A model generated the notes under the pieces. That model was not told the origin of the DNA. It made no database searches and worked only from the letters and a program-made list of their open reading frames with translations. From positions 1-64,000 of the forward strand of contig JBMNCO010000087.1 of the NCBI GenBank assembly GCA_049366815.1: a DNA stretch of 64,000 nucleotides. Reading direction: 5' to 3'. Below, piece after piece: positions 34,766 through 43,631 of the stretch; within the stretch, counting starts at the first letter, position 1, and each line of letters opens with the position of its first letter. Both the position numbers and the translations under genes were made by a program. Source of the DNA: CAYNYM01 sp049366815. Lineage in GTDB: Bacteria; Desulfobacterota; DSM-4660; Desulfatiglandales; HGW-15.

Positions 34766-35166
34766 AGGGACTTCCCAGATGCCGTTCACTCTCTGGTCAA
34801 TGTCTTGTAACCAAAAACGATTTAGAAAAGACACGCCGATAATGAGGGTTTCGCGAGCACCCGAGAAGAATCTCTGATTATTCAAAAGGAGCCATTTCCC
34901 GCGCCTCGTGCAGGGCGGATATCTGAATAGCGTTCCCCCTATCACTCCGTGCTTTTTGAGGTCATGGAGCGATACCTCGTAGCCCCGGCTTCGTGCCAAG
35001 ACAAAGGTCAGAGTCAGGGGCATCATGTGGAAATATGGTGCGACAATTCCAAGGCCTGTGTCCATAAGGCGTCAAATTTATTTCTCTGGGTGATTCCCCC
35101 ATGGTGTGGGCGGTTTCCCCCGGGAAAGAATAAGGGCCGTCGGCCTGAAACAGGGATGACGACGTC

Positions 35167-35235
35167 CGGGAGCTTCGGAACGTAAGAAAGGGTGCATGAT
35201 TTCCTTTCGAATTTTTCAAAGGGCTAAAATGTTAC
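35167..35235. repeat. Dispersed palindromic element, half copy C (inverted)
   Basis: On the minus strand this reads nearly identically to the left 69 bases of copies A and B: the TTTAGCCCTTTGAAAAATTC start, the AATCATGCACCCTTTCTTAC part and GAAGCTCCCG. The right half is absent or replaced by unrelated sequence running towards 35000. It sits 22 bases upstream of the small membrane-protein gene at 35257. Confidence 0.75.
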
Positions 35236-35256
35236 TCAAAACAAAAGAGGAGGGTT

Positions 35257-35610
35257 ATGAAGGCGCTCACTGTTATGCTCATTGTTTCCGTATCCGTGAT
35301 GAATGTGGCCCTCAATCTCTGCCTCAAAAAGACGGCCGGGCTGGTGGCAGGGGGGTTTCGGGGGGCTGTCATGTCCTGGAGCTTCACGGGATGTTTCGTT
35401 ATCGGTCTTATCTCCTTTGGCAGCCTTTTTGCTCTCTATTCAACGGGGATCACCCTTTCCAGGGGAATCCTGATGATGGGAGCGATTTCCATCCTGGGAG
35501 GCAGCCTCTACGGCGTGGTCGTTTATGGTGAAAGGCTTCATACGAGCGAATGGATCATCTTTGCGCTCCTGACGCTTCTGCTTGCCTACCGGTGGTTTTT
35601 AAAATCTTGA
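35257..35610 (+). CDS. Small four-helix membrane protein, EamA/SMR-like
   Basis: This 117-residue protein has four hydrophobic segments with LNLCLKKTAG in the first helix and a VVYGERLHTSEW stretch before the last. The latter resembles the GE-x-h-t end of DMT/SMR-type transporters. A GAGGAGGG site precedes the ATG. The gene is co-directional with the AI-2E-type transporter 14 bases later. Substrate unknown. Confidence 0.7.
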   Translation: MKALTVMLIVSVSVMNVALNLCLKKTAGLVAGGFRGAVMSWSFTGCFVIGLISFGSLFALYSTGITLSRGILMMGAISILGGSLYGVVVYGERLHTSEWIIFALLTLLLAYRWFLKS

Positions 35611-35624
35611 ACAGGTCAAAAAAT

Positions 35625-36725
35625 ATGAACGTAATCGGCAACTGGTTCAGACGGCATCTCTCAGACCCCCAGGTCGTTATACTCGGTGTTCTCCTGATCA
35701 CCTGTTCTGTAGGACTCTTCATTTTGGGAGAAATGCTCGCCCCTGTTCTGGCCAGCGCCGTTATCGCGTACCTTCTGGAGGGACTGGTCAAATTTCTTGA
35801 GCGGCGGTGCAAGGTTCCACGGCTTTTGGCCGTGATTCTGGTTCTCCTGATCTTTACGGCATTCCTCCTCTTTTTGCTCCTCGGCCTGTTCCCCCTCCTC
35901 TGGAGGCAAGTGAGACAATTGATTCATGAACTGCCGGCCATGATATCCTGGGCGCAACAGGAATTGATGCTTCTGCCTCAACGCTTTCCAGGGTTTGTTT
36001 CAGAACAGCAGGTGATTGAAATAAGTAACGCATTGCGTTCGGAGTTGACATCCCTCGGGCAGCAGATTTTGTCTTTTTCCGTGGCTTCCATGCGCAGTCT
36101 TATCGCTATTCTGGTCTATATATTTCTCATGCCGCTTGTGGTCTTTTTCTTTCTCAAGGACAAACACCGCATTGTGGAATGGGTTTCCGGTTTTCTGCCG
36201 GAAGAGCGGGGCATGGCCGCCGAAGTCTGGCATGAGGCGAACCAGCAAGTGGGAAACTATGTGCGAGGAAAGTGTTGGGAGATTCTTATCGTGTGGTCTG
36301 CCAGTTTTGTGACCTTCAAACTCCTGGATCTGCAATATGCCATACTGGTGAGCCTCTTTGTCGGGTTGTCGGTCCTTATCCCGTATTTCGGGGCGGTCTT
36401 CATGGCTTTGCCCGTGGCTTCCATCGCCTTTTTCCAATGGGGGTGGGGTCCTCAGTTTGCCTATATGGTCGGGGCTTACATAATCATTCAGATTTTGGAC
36501 GGAAACGTCCTTGTCGCACTTCTTTTCTCCGAGGCCGTCAACCTCCACCCCGTGGCCATTATCGTTGCGATCCTGGTATTCGGCGGCATGCTGGGCTTCT
36601 GGGGCGTATTTTTCGCCATACCTTTAGCCACATTGGTTCAGGCGATCATCAAGGCCTGGTCGAGAAACCGCAAAAAGAGGAAGGAGGAGTTGGATGCACT
36701 CAATCCTCAGGGGCAGGCGGTTTGA
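35625..36725 (+). CDS. AI-2E/PerM family transporter
   Basis: This 366-residue protein has about eight membrane helices: a first pair (VVILGVLLITCSVGLFILGE), a long soluble loop with RQLIHELPAM, and the conserved end IPYFGAVF, HPVAIIVAILVFGGMLGFWGVFFAIPLATLV, best seen as FGGMLGFWG and PLA. The family (UPF0118) includes sodium/proton antiporters and proposed autoinducer exporters. The start at 35625 is preferred over a reading that overlaps the preceding gene. Confidence 0.88.
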   Translation: MNVIGNWFRRHLSDPQVVILGVLLITCSVGLFILGEMLAPVLASAVIAYLLEGLVKFLERRCKVPRLLAVILVLLIFTAFLLFLLLGLFPLLWRQVRQLIHELPAMISWAQQELMLLPQRFPGFVSEQQVIEISNALRSELTSLGQQILSFSVASMRSLIAILVYIFLMPLVVFFFLKDKHRIVEWVSGFLPEERGMAAEVWHEANQQVGNYVRGKCWEILIVWSASFVTFKLLDLQYAILVSLFVGLSVLIPYFGAVFMALPVASIAFFQWGWGPQFAYMVGAYIIIQILDGNVLVALLFSEAVNLHPVAIIVAILVFGGMLGFWGVFFAIPLATLVQAIIKAWSRNRKKRKEELDALNPQGQAV

Positions 36726-36735
36726 GAAAAAGAAA

Positions 36736-36825
36736 TCGTATGAGTTTAGCCGTTGGAAAAAGCCCGGCGGTTTGGTCCGTGGACCCTACTCAATGGGATA
36801 ATTTTCGAAAACCTGAAGTGTTGCA
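36736..36825. repeat. 90-base dispersed palindromic element, copy 1
   Basis: This begins TCGTATGAGTTTAGCCGTTG and ends GAAAACCTGAAGTGTTGC. The two ends are imperfect inverted repeats of each other. It is closely similar and equal in length to 43513-43602, and its ends match the termini of the longer elements at 25082 and 49380. It lies just after the AI-2E-type gene. Confidence 0.65.
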
Positions 36826-36846
36826 AGAAATCAATGGGGCGGCCTG

Positions 36847-37521
36847 TCATACCTCGCCTACTTGTTCAAACATGTCTTGTTTGTAAGTGTCATAATATTC
36901 GAAAACCTTTTTGATGTAATATATTGTTTCCTTAAAGGGCGGCACCCCTCCGTATCGCTTGACATTGCTCATGCCGGCGTTATAGGCGGCCAGGGTCAGT
37001 TGAATATCCCCATCATAGCGCTTCAAAAGACCTTTGAGGTACTTTACTCCTCCGTTGATATTATACTCGGGATTGAAGCAGTCTCCGACCCCGAGGGCCT
37101 GCGCTGTTTTCGGCATCAATTGCATGAGTCCCTTGGCACCCTGCCTGGAAACGGCTTTGGGATCATACCCGGACTCCGCCTTGATAACGGCCTTGACCAG
37201 CGCAGGGTCTATGCCATATTGGTGTGCGGCCTTGAGGATAAGGCTATCGAACCGTTTTTCGGGAATCTTTTGGGATGTCGCTGCGGCCGTGCCTTTGTCA
37301 TGGAAGACAGGCTCGATCCAATCGGCTGTCAGGCGATCCGGGGGTTCTTGGTTTCCCTTTTCAGTCCCGATGGATGGCGCACTGAACCTGGGATTATTGA
37401 AGGCGGGCAGGGTTAGTAGAGATAAAACAAAAAAGGCAAAGAACCATTCTGCCATATTCTCCAGGAAAGACCGTGAGATCCGATGTGTATTTTTTTGACT
37501 CCGGTTTGCTGTGTCCTTCAT
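36847..37521 (-). CDS. Lytic transglycosylase (SLT domain)
   Basis: This 224-residue protein has an N-terminal membrane segment (MAEWFFAFFVLSLLTLPAF) and an SLT domain: VKAVIKAESGYDPKAVSRQGAKGLMQLMP with the catalytic Glu in KAESG, then GLMQLMP, FNPEYNINGG and TLAAYNAGM. It cleaves peptidoglycan glycan strands at the inner face of the periplasm. The ATG at 37521 gives a proper signal anchor; a longer frame upstream overlaps the neighbouring gene. Confidence 0.9.
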   Translation of the reverse strand: MKDTANRSQKNTHRISRSFLENMAEWFFAFFVLSLLTLPAFNNPRFSAPSIGTEKGNQEPPDRLTADWIEPVFHDKGTAAATSQKIPEKRFDSLILKAAHQYGIDPALVKAVIKAESGYDPKAVSRQGAKGLMQLMPKTAQALGVGDCFNPEYNINGGVKYLKGLLKRYDGDIQLTLAAYNAGMSNVKRYGGVPPFKETIYYIKKVFEYYDTYKQDMFEQVGEV

Positions 37522-37564
37522 TTTTCTACCAAGTGCTTGGTGCGGGCATGTTTCTTCATATCGT

Positions 37565-37927
37565 TTACTTTTTGGTACATGTGCGGCGATGCAACCCTGG
37601 ATCCATTTCCTTGAGTATGGTATTGAATTGCTGAATCGCGGGCTGCCATGTCTCCCGGAAATGGCTCCAGAAGAAGGCCTTTGCCAGGACGAATCTGTTA
37701 TGGGACGAGCCTGCATGTCTCAGCCTATTGTCCCAGGATTCCTGAAGGGCTTTCAGCCTGTCTCTTTTCCCCGGATCCTCTATGCTGTTGAGGAACTCGT
37801 CGATGGTTTTTTTTCTCTCCCGCTCGAAGGCCAATCTGTCCTCGACAAACAGCCTGTGTAGCTGCGCATGTCTCTGCAATGCAGCTTCTCTGCGCCTGTC
37901 CTGTTCTTTTATGTTTTGCGTGTCCAT
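37565..37927 (-). CDS. Small charged helical protein, function unknown
   Basis: This 120-residue product is rich in Arg, Lys, Glu and Gln with a coiled-coil-like first half (REAALQRHAQLHRLF, FERERKKTIDEFLNS). No family is recognised. It lies 43 bases before the transglycosylase gene on the same strand and could be co-transcribed. Confidence 0.5.
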   Translation of the reverse strand: MDTQNIKEQDRRREAALQRHAQLHRLFVEDRLAFERERKKTIDEFLNSIEDPGKRDRLKALQESWDNRLRHAGSSHNRFVLAKAFFWSHFRETWQPAIQQFNTILKEMDPGLHRRTCTKK

Positions 37928-38462
37928 AATAACCGGGTCTTATGAAAAATCCGTACCAAAACGCAACCATTGAATTTAGTATGAAAATTCAGACCGTTAG
38001 ATGCGTGGCGCATTACATGAAACACAATACTTGTAAAATCATTACATGCATGTGTGGAGCCGGGTGCGATTTATAGGAAAAAATTTTCACACTCAGAAGG
38101 AAGTGATCTTGTCGTCGGCGCCACAATGACACGCATTGTGTTGACTTGGAAGTGTTTCCAATCAGGATTCTGCGTCAACCCTTTTGAACGCAAAGAGCGT
38201 TCAGCATGACCCTAGACAGGAATAATTTCCCTGTTCATACCCTATCACATCACGAGACCTTTGCAAAATTCCGGCTCTAACCTGCGACAACCTGGCAAAA
38301 TAAGGCATGATATTCGGCACTTGAAATATTACCCAAGAAGGATTAACTTTGACCCAGTCGCATTGGTGTCTAAAACAAATGCCTCTTATCCTCCAGCCTC
38401 ATATAACAACCATGGAATGGATGTTTCGGAAAATGCCGTCAAATAAGATTGGAGATACAGGT
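37928..38462. other. Intergenic region with small inverted repeats
   Basis: About 530 bases. It contains two short hairpins, CACAATG-acacg-CATTGTG and TGAACGC-aaaga-GCGTTCA. A GAGACCTTTGCAAAA string at 38254-38268 resembles an end of some IS5-type elements, but no partner end or transposase is present. Confidence 0.4.
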
Positions 38463-40190
38463 TTGAATAGGAAACAGGTCGCTGGTGTCCGGGAAGACCG
38501 ACCGGAATTACCTGGGGCAAATCAAGGGCAGATTCTTCTGAAGGAGCTCTACCCTCTCTCAGGCCAAGAGATCCTCCACCATATCCTGGATCAGGAAAAA
38601 GCGCAGGAACTGGTGCGGGCCATGCCCTATGAGGATTTTTTTTGGCTTATCAAAAAAATCGGTGAAGACGATTGCCTGCCTGTTCTGGAGCTTGCCTCTA
38701 CAGGCCAGTGGGAGTATTTGCTCGATCTTGAAATATGGGAAAGAGACAGTCTGGATATAGAAGCCTACGTTTCTTGGTTAAAGCGCTTTGAGGAGGCGGA
38801 CGGTAAACGACTGGTGGAGTGGCTCTTCGAGGAGGGAGAATTCCTGGCCTCTTTCCATTTCTCCAAATCTCTTGAAGTGATCGTAGTCAGTGATAAAGAC
38901 GAAGTCTATGACCTGCCGGAAGGATTTTTCAGTCTGGACGGCACCCTCCATATCCGGGCAAGAAACCCGGACCATCGAGAAACCCTTGAAAATCTCATCA
39001 GGACCATGGCTAACGTCAGTTTTGAACGTTATCGCGCCCTCATTCTGGGTTTGGCCGGCGTTCTTCCCGCCGAGACCGAAGAGGAGATGTACCGCCTGAG
39101 AAATGTGCGCCTGGCCGAGCACGGCTTCCTCCCCAGGGAAGAAGCCATTTCCATCTATGCACCCCTGGACCCCGAGGCGCTGGGCATCAAAGATGAATCA
39201 CCCCGTGAGACCGTCGTTCTCGAAGAAGAGTCCAGGGCACTGGTTCCGATCCTGCCGCTTGATCTTGCCGCGGGAAAAAACAGGTTTGTGCAAACAGTCT
39301 TGGGGTTATCGGACCTCGTCCTTTTGGACAGAATCCGCCTGGAATTCGCCGGTCTTTGCAACCAGCTCCTGTCAGCGGATGGGCTTTTGCTGAGGGAGCT
39401 TGATATCCTGCTCAAGACCTGCGAAAAGGCATCGGGATATTTAAGCCTGGCCTTGGAGAGACTGTCTGGAGAGGACATGACCAAGGCCGAAGAGACCCTG
39501 AGGCATCATTCTCTCCTTTCCCTTTTTCGTGTGGGAGTCGGCCTGACCATGAAACTGAAGTGGGAGGCCGAGCGTTGGATAGGCGGGAGCTGGTTTCTGA
39601 GCTCTGAACTGGATGTGGATTTTTGGGGTGAGTACTGGGGAGGCGTCTTAAGGGGTTTGCTGAAAAAGAGGCCTATGTATTATGCGGCCTATCACGAGGG
39701 GGAGGAGTATCGGGATTTCCGGTCACTCTCCGAGGTGGGTGAATGTGCCGCGGCACTCCGGCGCCTGATGGCCCTGGATAGCCTTCTTGAACGTCTCTCA
39801 GTCCTGTTTCCGCCGAAGGAAGGCGGGATTGCCCTCTCGCCTGAACGGACATTCCGACCCCTCATCTTCAATCTTTGGAGTCGATCCGTGCTGGGTCTCG
39901 AGCCCTCTCTTTCAGGCCTATCTCTGGAACAGGCCAGAGACCTGTTCCAGAGACTCAGAGATGAGGAATCGGGGCCGCCCTACCGGATGTCTCGGTTCAA
40001 AGAGACCTTTTTGGCCGACCTGACGGCCTATACCTCTGACGTTGAACCTGAGATCTTGGGACTTGTCAGAGAGACCCTGGCACTGATTTGGCACGACTTC
40101 GAGAAGGCCCATCAAGGGGTTTCTTTGAAGGATCTGGATGCAAGGTTCTCGACTTTTCTTACCATCAGTCCTGTCTCTTCCCAGCGATAA
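38463..40190 (+). CDS. DUF6178 family protein
   Basis: This 575-residue soluble protein carries the N-terminal stretches ILHHILDQEKAQELVRAMPY, EDFFWLIKKIGEDDCLPVLE and QWEYLLDLEIW, typical of DUF6178, a family found in Desulfobacterota. No enzyme motif or membrane segment is visible. A TTG at 38463 has a GGAGAT site eight bases upstream and is preferred; ATGs at 38433 and 38349 are alternatives without a site. The 3' end overlaps the convergent ino1-like gene by 26 bases. Confidence 0.78.
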   Translation: MNRKQVAGVREDRPELPGANQGQILLKELYPLSGQEILHHILDQEKAQELVRAMPYEDFFWLIKKIGEDDCLPVLELASTGQWEYLLDLEIWERDSLDIEAYVSWLKRFEEADGKRLVEWLFEEGEFLASFHFSKSLEVIVVSDKDEVYDLPEGFFSLDGTLHIRARNPDHRETLENLIRTMANVSFERYRALILGLAGVLPAETEEEMYRLRNVRLAEHGFLPREEAISIYAPLDPEALGIKDESPRETVVLEEESRALVPILPLDLAAGKNRFVQTVLGLSDLVLLDRIRLEFAGLCNQLLSADGLLLRELDILLKTCEKASGYLSLALERLSGEDMTKAEETLRHHSLLSLFRVGVGLTMKLKWEAERWIGGSWFLSSELDVDFWGEYWGGVLRGLLKKRPMYYAAYHEGEEYRDFRSLSEVGECAAALRRLMALDSLLERLSVLFPPKEGGIALSPERTFRPLIFNLWSRSVLGLEPSLSGLSLEQARDLFQRLRDEESGPPYRMSRFKETFLADLTAYTSDVEPEILGLVRETLALIWHDFEKAHQGVSLKDLDARFSTFLTISPVSSQR

Positions 40191-41271
40191 AATCGTCGGT
40201 CAATCGTTGGGCCTCTGAATCGGTATATTGCCTGGGTGGATGTTTCATGAAATAGGATGAGGGGGAATAAAGGATTCCGCCCCGCCCCCGATCCATGGCA
40301 AGCTTGCAGCACCGGACGGCATCTATGACGACGCCCCCTGAATTGGGGGAATCCTCGACAGAGAGACGCATATCCAGATTTATTTGAATGTCCCCGAAAA
40401 GTTTGCCTTCCATGCGTATGAAGCAGACCTTGTTATCCTTTTGCCACGCGACCCAGTCGCTTGGGCCGATGTGGATGTTTTCCTCGGGGAGCCGGTTTTC
40501 TCCCAGCTGAGACTGAACCGCCTCTGTCTTGGACTCTCTTTTTGACACAAGACGGGAGCGGTCCAACATGTTCAGAAAATCCGTATTTCCTCCGGTGTTC
40601 AATTGATAGGTGCGATCCAATTTTACACCCCTGCTCTTGAAAAGATTCGTGAGCACCCGGTGTACGATGGTCGCGCCCAGCTGGGACTTGATGTCGTCGC
40701 CGATAAGGGGCAGGTTCTCGGCTTGAAAGCGCTTTCCCCAGTCGGGATCACTGGCAATGAAGACAGGCATACAATTGACCAACCCCAGCCCGGCCTGCAG
40801 TGCACACTCCGCATAGAACCTGGCGGCCTGCTCGGATCCCACGGGAAGATAGTTTAAAAGAATCTGCGCACCGGATCCTTTCAGGACGTCTATGATGTCC
40901 TCTTTTTCGGGTTCTTTCTCATCGGAGAGCAGAAAGGAGTACTTCGTATCATAGTTCTTCATGTGTTCTGCAAATCCATCCAGGACCCTTCCCATTCTGA
41001 CAATAACGCCTGTTTCTTCAATATTCGGAAAGATGGCCTTTGTACAATTCGGGAGCTGAAAGATCGCCTTCGACAGGTCTTGTCCCACCTTTCGTTTGTC
41101 TATGTCAAAGGCTACCACCACGTCGATGTCGCCGGGCTTATATCCCCCGATATCCCAATGCATGAAACCGATGGCATCTGCTTCACTCCTCTGCCTGTAG
41201 TATTCGATTCCTTGGATGAGTGCGCTAGCGCAGTTGCCGATCCCGACAATGGCAACCTTGATTTTGTCCAT
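40165..41271 (-). CDS. myo-Inositol-1-phosphate synthase
   Basis: This 368-residue protein has the Rossmann start IKVAIVGIGNCASALIQGIEY, then VVVAFDIDKRKVG, NYLPVGSEQAARFYAE, FIASDPDW and the synthase signature LPLIGDDIKSQLGATIVHR, with LNTGGNTDF and RLSVEDSPNSGGVVIDAVR following. This is the compact bacterial/archaeal type. It converts glucose-6-phosphate to inositol-1-phosphate, a precursor of inositol lipids or di-inositol phosphate solutes. A strong AGGAGG site precedes ATG 41271. Confidence 0.92.
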   Translation of the reverse strand: MDKIKVAIVGIGNCASALIQGIEYYRQRSEADAIGFMHWDIGGYKPGDIDVVVAFDIDKRKVGQDLSKAIFQLPNCTKAIFPNIEETGVIVRMGRVLDGFAEHMKNYDTKYSFLLSDEKEPEKEDIIDVLKGSGAQILLNYLPVGSEQAARFYAECALQAGLGLVNCMPVFIASDPDWGKRFQAENLPLIGDDIKSQLGATIVHRVLTNLFKSRGVKLDRTYQLNTGGNTDFLNMLDRSRLVSKRESKTEAVQSQLGENRLPEENIHIGPSDWVAWQKDNKVCFIRMEGKLFGDIQINLDMRLSVEDSPNSGGVVIDAVRCCKLAMDRGRGGILYSPSSYFMKHPPRQYTDSEAQRLTDDFIAGKRQD

Positions 41272-41274
41272 CAA

Positions 41275-41607
41275 AGCCCTCCTCCTTTCATTTCAATCAG
41301 ATCGACGCCCGGAAAAAAGTTGTGGCCCCGGTATGAAAACACGCAAAATACGGCTGGGATTTCAAGCCAAAGCACCCACGGACAATACACCGTGCCAGGC
41401 TATTACCATCTCCTTCCACATCAGTGATTACGGTCTGGGGGTAAGAGCAATATTCCACATTGTAGATATTCCGTCAAAGGAAATGTCATCGTACTCTAGG
41501 GAATTGACACCGCAGGGGCTTTCCCCTATACTTATCCGAAAATCCTTGTTTTTGCAAAGAGTTAACAAGCTAAAATTGCTGAGGATCAAAGCTTAGAGGA
41601 GGCCCCG
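41275..41607. other. Divergent intergenic region
   Basis: About 330 bases between the inositol-phosphate synthase (minus) and AMP nucleosidase (plus). It holds the plus-strand promoter listed next. No gene is seen. Confidence 0.5.
41504..41532 (+). promoter_or_regulatory. Sigma-70 promoter with palindromic spacer
   Basis: TTGACA (41504-41509), exactly 17 bases, and TATACT (41527-41532), a near-consensus promoter. The spacer contains the inverted repeat AGGGG-CTTT-CCCCT, a candidate operator between the two promoter boxes. It lies about 75 bases before the AMP nucleosidase-like gene. Confidence 0.7.
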
Positions 41608-42393
41608 ATGATCCTGAAAGAACATGAATATGTCAGACAGACGCTGGAGAGATATACCAACTGTCCACTTGAAGACTTTTGCGACTATGTGCTCATAACC
41701 AACTTCAGACAATATGTTCAGGCCTTCAAGGAGAGAACGCAGGGGACCTATTCCGAGGGCAATTTTCGAATCGTCAACGCCAAGGACAAGAACTGCACCA
41801 TGATTGACTTTGGAATCGGTTCACCCCAGGCGGCCTTGGTCATCAACTGTCTGGCCTATCTCGACAATCTCAAATCGGTCATCGTGTTGGGCATGTGTGG
41901 GGGAATCGACGATATTCTCGAGGTCGGGGACTTTGTCATCGCATCCGCAGCCATCCGTGGTGAGGGAACGAGCAGACATTACCTTCCGAGGGAGTTTCCG
42001 GCCATACCCGCCTCTTCGGTCAACCTGTTCTGCATTGGTGCGGTCAGAAAGGCCGGGCTTGACCCGCGGTGCGGCATTGTTTACACCACGGACAGGCGAT
42101 TGTGGGAGTTCGATGATGAATTCATCTCGTATCTGAGGCAACAACGAATCCTGGCCATCGAGATGGAACTCGCAACACTTTTTTCCGTGGCCTATCGTTA
42201 TGAGGTCCCCATCGGGTCCATTATGCTCGTCTCTGATATGCCTTTGCAGAGAAGGGGTATCAAGAGCAAGAAACTTCATGAGGAGATCTATACGAAGTAC
42301 ATGGAAACGCATCTGGAAATTGCCGAGGATGCCGTGAAGAATATCGGGGGAAAATGGGGAGAAGTGGAAAGGAAATTGACCAGTGAATGGTAA
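41608..42393 (+). CDS. AMP nucleosidase / nucleoside-phosphorylase-family protein
   Basis: This 261-residue protein covers the phosphorylase-fold half of AMP nucleosidase: MIDFGIGSPQAALVINCLAY, VIVLGMCGGIDDILEVGDFV, AAIRGEGTSRHYLP and IEMELATLFSVAYRYEVP, the last with the substrate-binding Glu-Met-Glu. It would cut AMP to adenine and ribose-5-phosphate. E. coli Amn has an extra N-terminal domain that is missing here. AGGAGG precedes the ATG. Confidence 0.82.
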   Translation: MILKEHEYVRQTLERYTNCPLEDFCDYVLITNFRQYVQAFKERTQGTYSEGNFRIVNAKDKNCTMIDFGIGSPQAALVINCLAYLDNLKSVIVLGMCGGIDDILEVGDFVIASAAIRGEGTSRHYLPREFPAIPASSVNLFCIGAVRKAGLDPRCGIVYTTDRRLWEFDDEFISYLRQQRILAIEMELATLFSVAYRYEVPIGSIMLVSDMPLQRRGIKSKKLHEEIYTKYMETHLEIAEDAVKNIGGKWGEVERKLTSEW

Positions 42394-42429
42394 GCCGAAT
42401 GGTGACACACAGCGGGCTTGGAGGTAGGG

Positions 42430-43494
42430 ATGAAGGTTCTTGTGACAGGTACGGCCGGATTTATCGGATCATTTACGGCGATGCGGCTTGTGGAAAGAGG
42501 GGATGAAGTTGTCGGTATCGACAATGTCAATGACTATTATGACGTGACCTTGAAATATGCCAGGCTTGAAAGGGCCGGGATCGACCCTTCAAAAGCGAAG
42601 ACTGGGGAATGGGTCCAGAGTCAAAAATATCCGGGCTATCGCTTCAAAAGGACGGCCCTCGAAGATCTGTCCGGGCTTGAACGGATCTTTATCGAGGAAG
42701 ACTTTGATGCCGTGTGTCATCTGGCAGCCCAGGCGGGTGTTCGATATTCCCTGACCAATCCCCACAGTTATATTGATTCCAATATCGCAGGGTTCCTTAA
42801 TCTCCTGGAATGCCGCCGACATCACGGCAACGGGCACCTTGTCTTTGCATCTTCCAGCTCAGTATACGGGATGAACAGGAAATATCCCTTTTCGACCAGG
42901 GACAACGTGGACCACCCCGTCTCCCTGTATGCAGCCACCAAGAAATCCAATGAACTCATGGCACACTCCTATAGCCATCTGTTTTCCATACCTGTGACGG
43001 GGCTGCGGTTTTTTACGGTCTACGGCCCCTGGGGTAGGCCTGATATGGCCCTGTTTCTTTTCACAAAGGCCATCCTTGAAGACAGGCCCATCGATGTCTT
43101 CAACCGGGGAGACATGAGAAGGGATTTCACCTATGTGGACGATATTGTCACCGGGATTGTCAAGGTCCTTGAGCGACCCCCTCAAGGCGATCCGGACTGG
43201 ACCGGGGAGGATCCGGACCCATCAAGATCCCGGGCGCCATACAGGCTTTACAATATTGGAAATAACAGCCCGGTCGGGCTTATGGATTTTATTGAGGCCA
43301 TAGAGAGGGCACTGGGGAAAGAGGCGAAAAAAAATCTCCTGCCCATGCAACCGGGCGATGTTCCGGTATCATGGGCCGATGTGGATGATCTGGTGGAGGA
43401 TATAGGCTATTCGCCGGCCATGCCGATCCAGGAAGGCATCAATAGATTTGTGGAATGGTACCTCGAATTTTACAGGGTGAAGGCCGGGACGTAG
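42430..43494 (+). CDS. NAD-dependent epimerase, UDP-glucuronate 4-epimerase type
   Basis: The 354-residue SDR protein starts MKVLVTGTAGFIGSFTAMRL (GxxGxxG), with DNVNDYYDVTLK, the catalytic SSSSVYG and YAATKKSNE (Tyr-x-x-x-Lys), and GLRFFTVYGPWGRPDMALF. This combination fits UDP-glucuronate 4-epimerase. It precedes UDP-glucose dehydrogenase, which would supply its substrate, so the pair makes UDP-galacturonate for polysaccharide. A GGAGGT site leads the ATG at 42430. Confidence 0.92.
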   Translation: MKVLVTGTAGFIGSFTAMRLVERGDEVVGIDNVNDYYDVTLKYARLERAGIDPSKAKTGEWVQSQKYPGYRFKRTALEDLSGLERIFIEEDFDAVCHLAAQAGVRYSLTNPHSYIDSNIAGFLNLLECRRHHGNGHLVFASSSSVYGMNRKYPFSTRDNVDHPVSLYAATKKSNELMAHSYSHLFSIPVTGLRFFTVYGPWGRPDMALFLFTKAILEDRPIDVFNRGDMRRDFTYVDDIVTGIVKVLERPPQGDPDWTGEDPDPSRSRAPYRLYNIGNNSPVGLMDFIEAIERALGKEAKKNLLPMQPGDVPVSWADVDDLVEDIGYSPAMPIQEGINRFVEWYLEFYRVKAGT

Positions 43495-43512
43495 GCCCCC
43501 CAGAAAGATTTT

Positions 43513-43602
43513 TCGTATGAGTTTAGCCGTCTGAAAGAGCCCAGCAATTTCGGCCATGGCCCCTCCGTGATGGTGTAATTTATAAGAGCCTAAAGTGTTA
43601 CG
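43513..43602. repeat. 90-base dispersed palindromic element, copy 2
   Basis: The left end is TCGTATGAGTTTAGCCGTCT and the right end AGAGCCTAAAGTGTTACG. It matches 36736-36825 over its length, and the right end read backwards (CGTAACACTTTAGGCTC) matches the terminus of element copy A. It lies between the epimerase and the dehydrogenase and would be transcribed with them. Confidence 0.65.
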
Positions 43603-43631
43603 ATTTTTCCTGCTTTCAAGGAGACTTAATT

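Larger units (their letters stand above)
34665..35256. other. Intergenic region with terminator and repeat
   Basis: About 590 bases. It holds the terminator at 34734 and the half repeat copy C at 35167. The part between them (34770-35160) shows no gene. Confidence 0.5.

Noticed and set aside
38254..38268. GAGACCTTTGCAAAA, similar to an IS5-type element end
   Set aside because: No partner end and no transposase in the window; a 15-base match alone is not enough.
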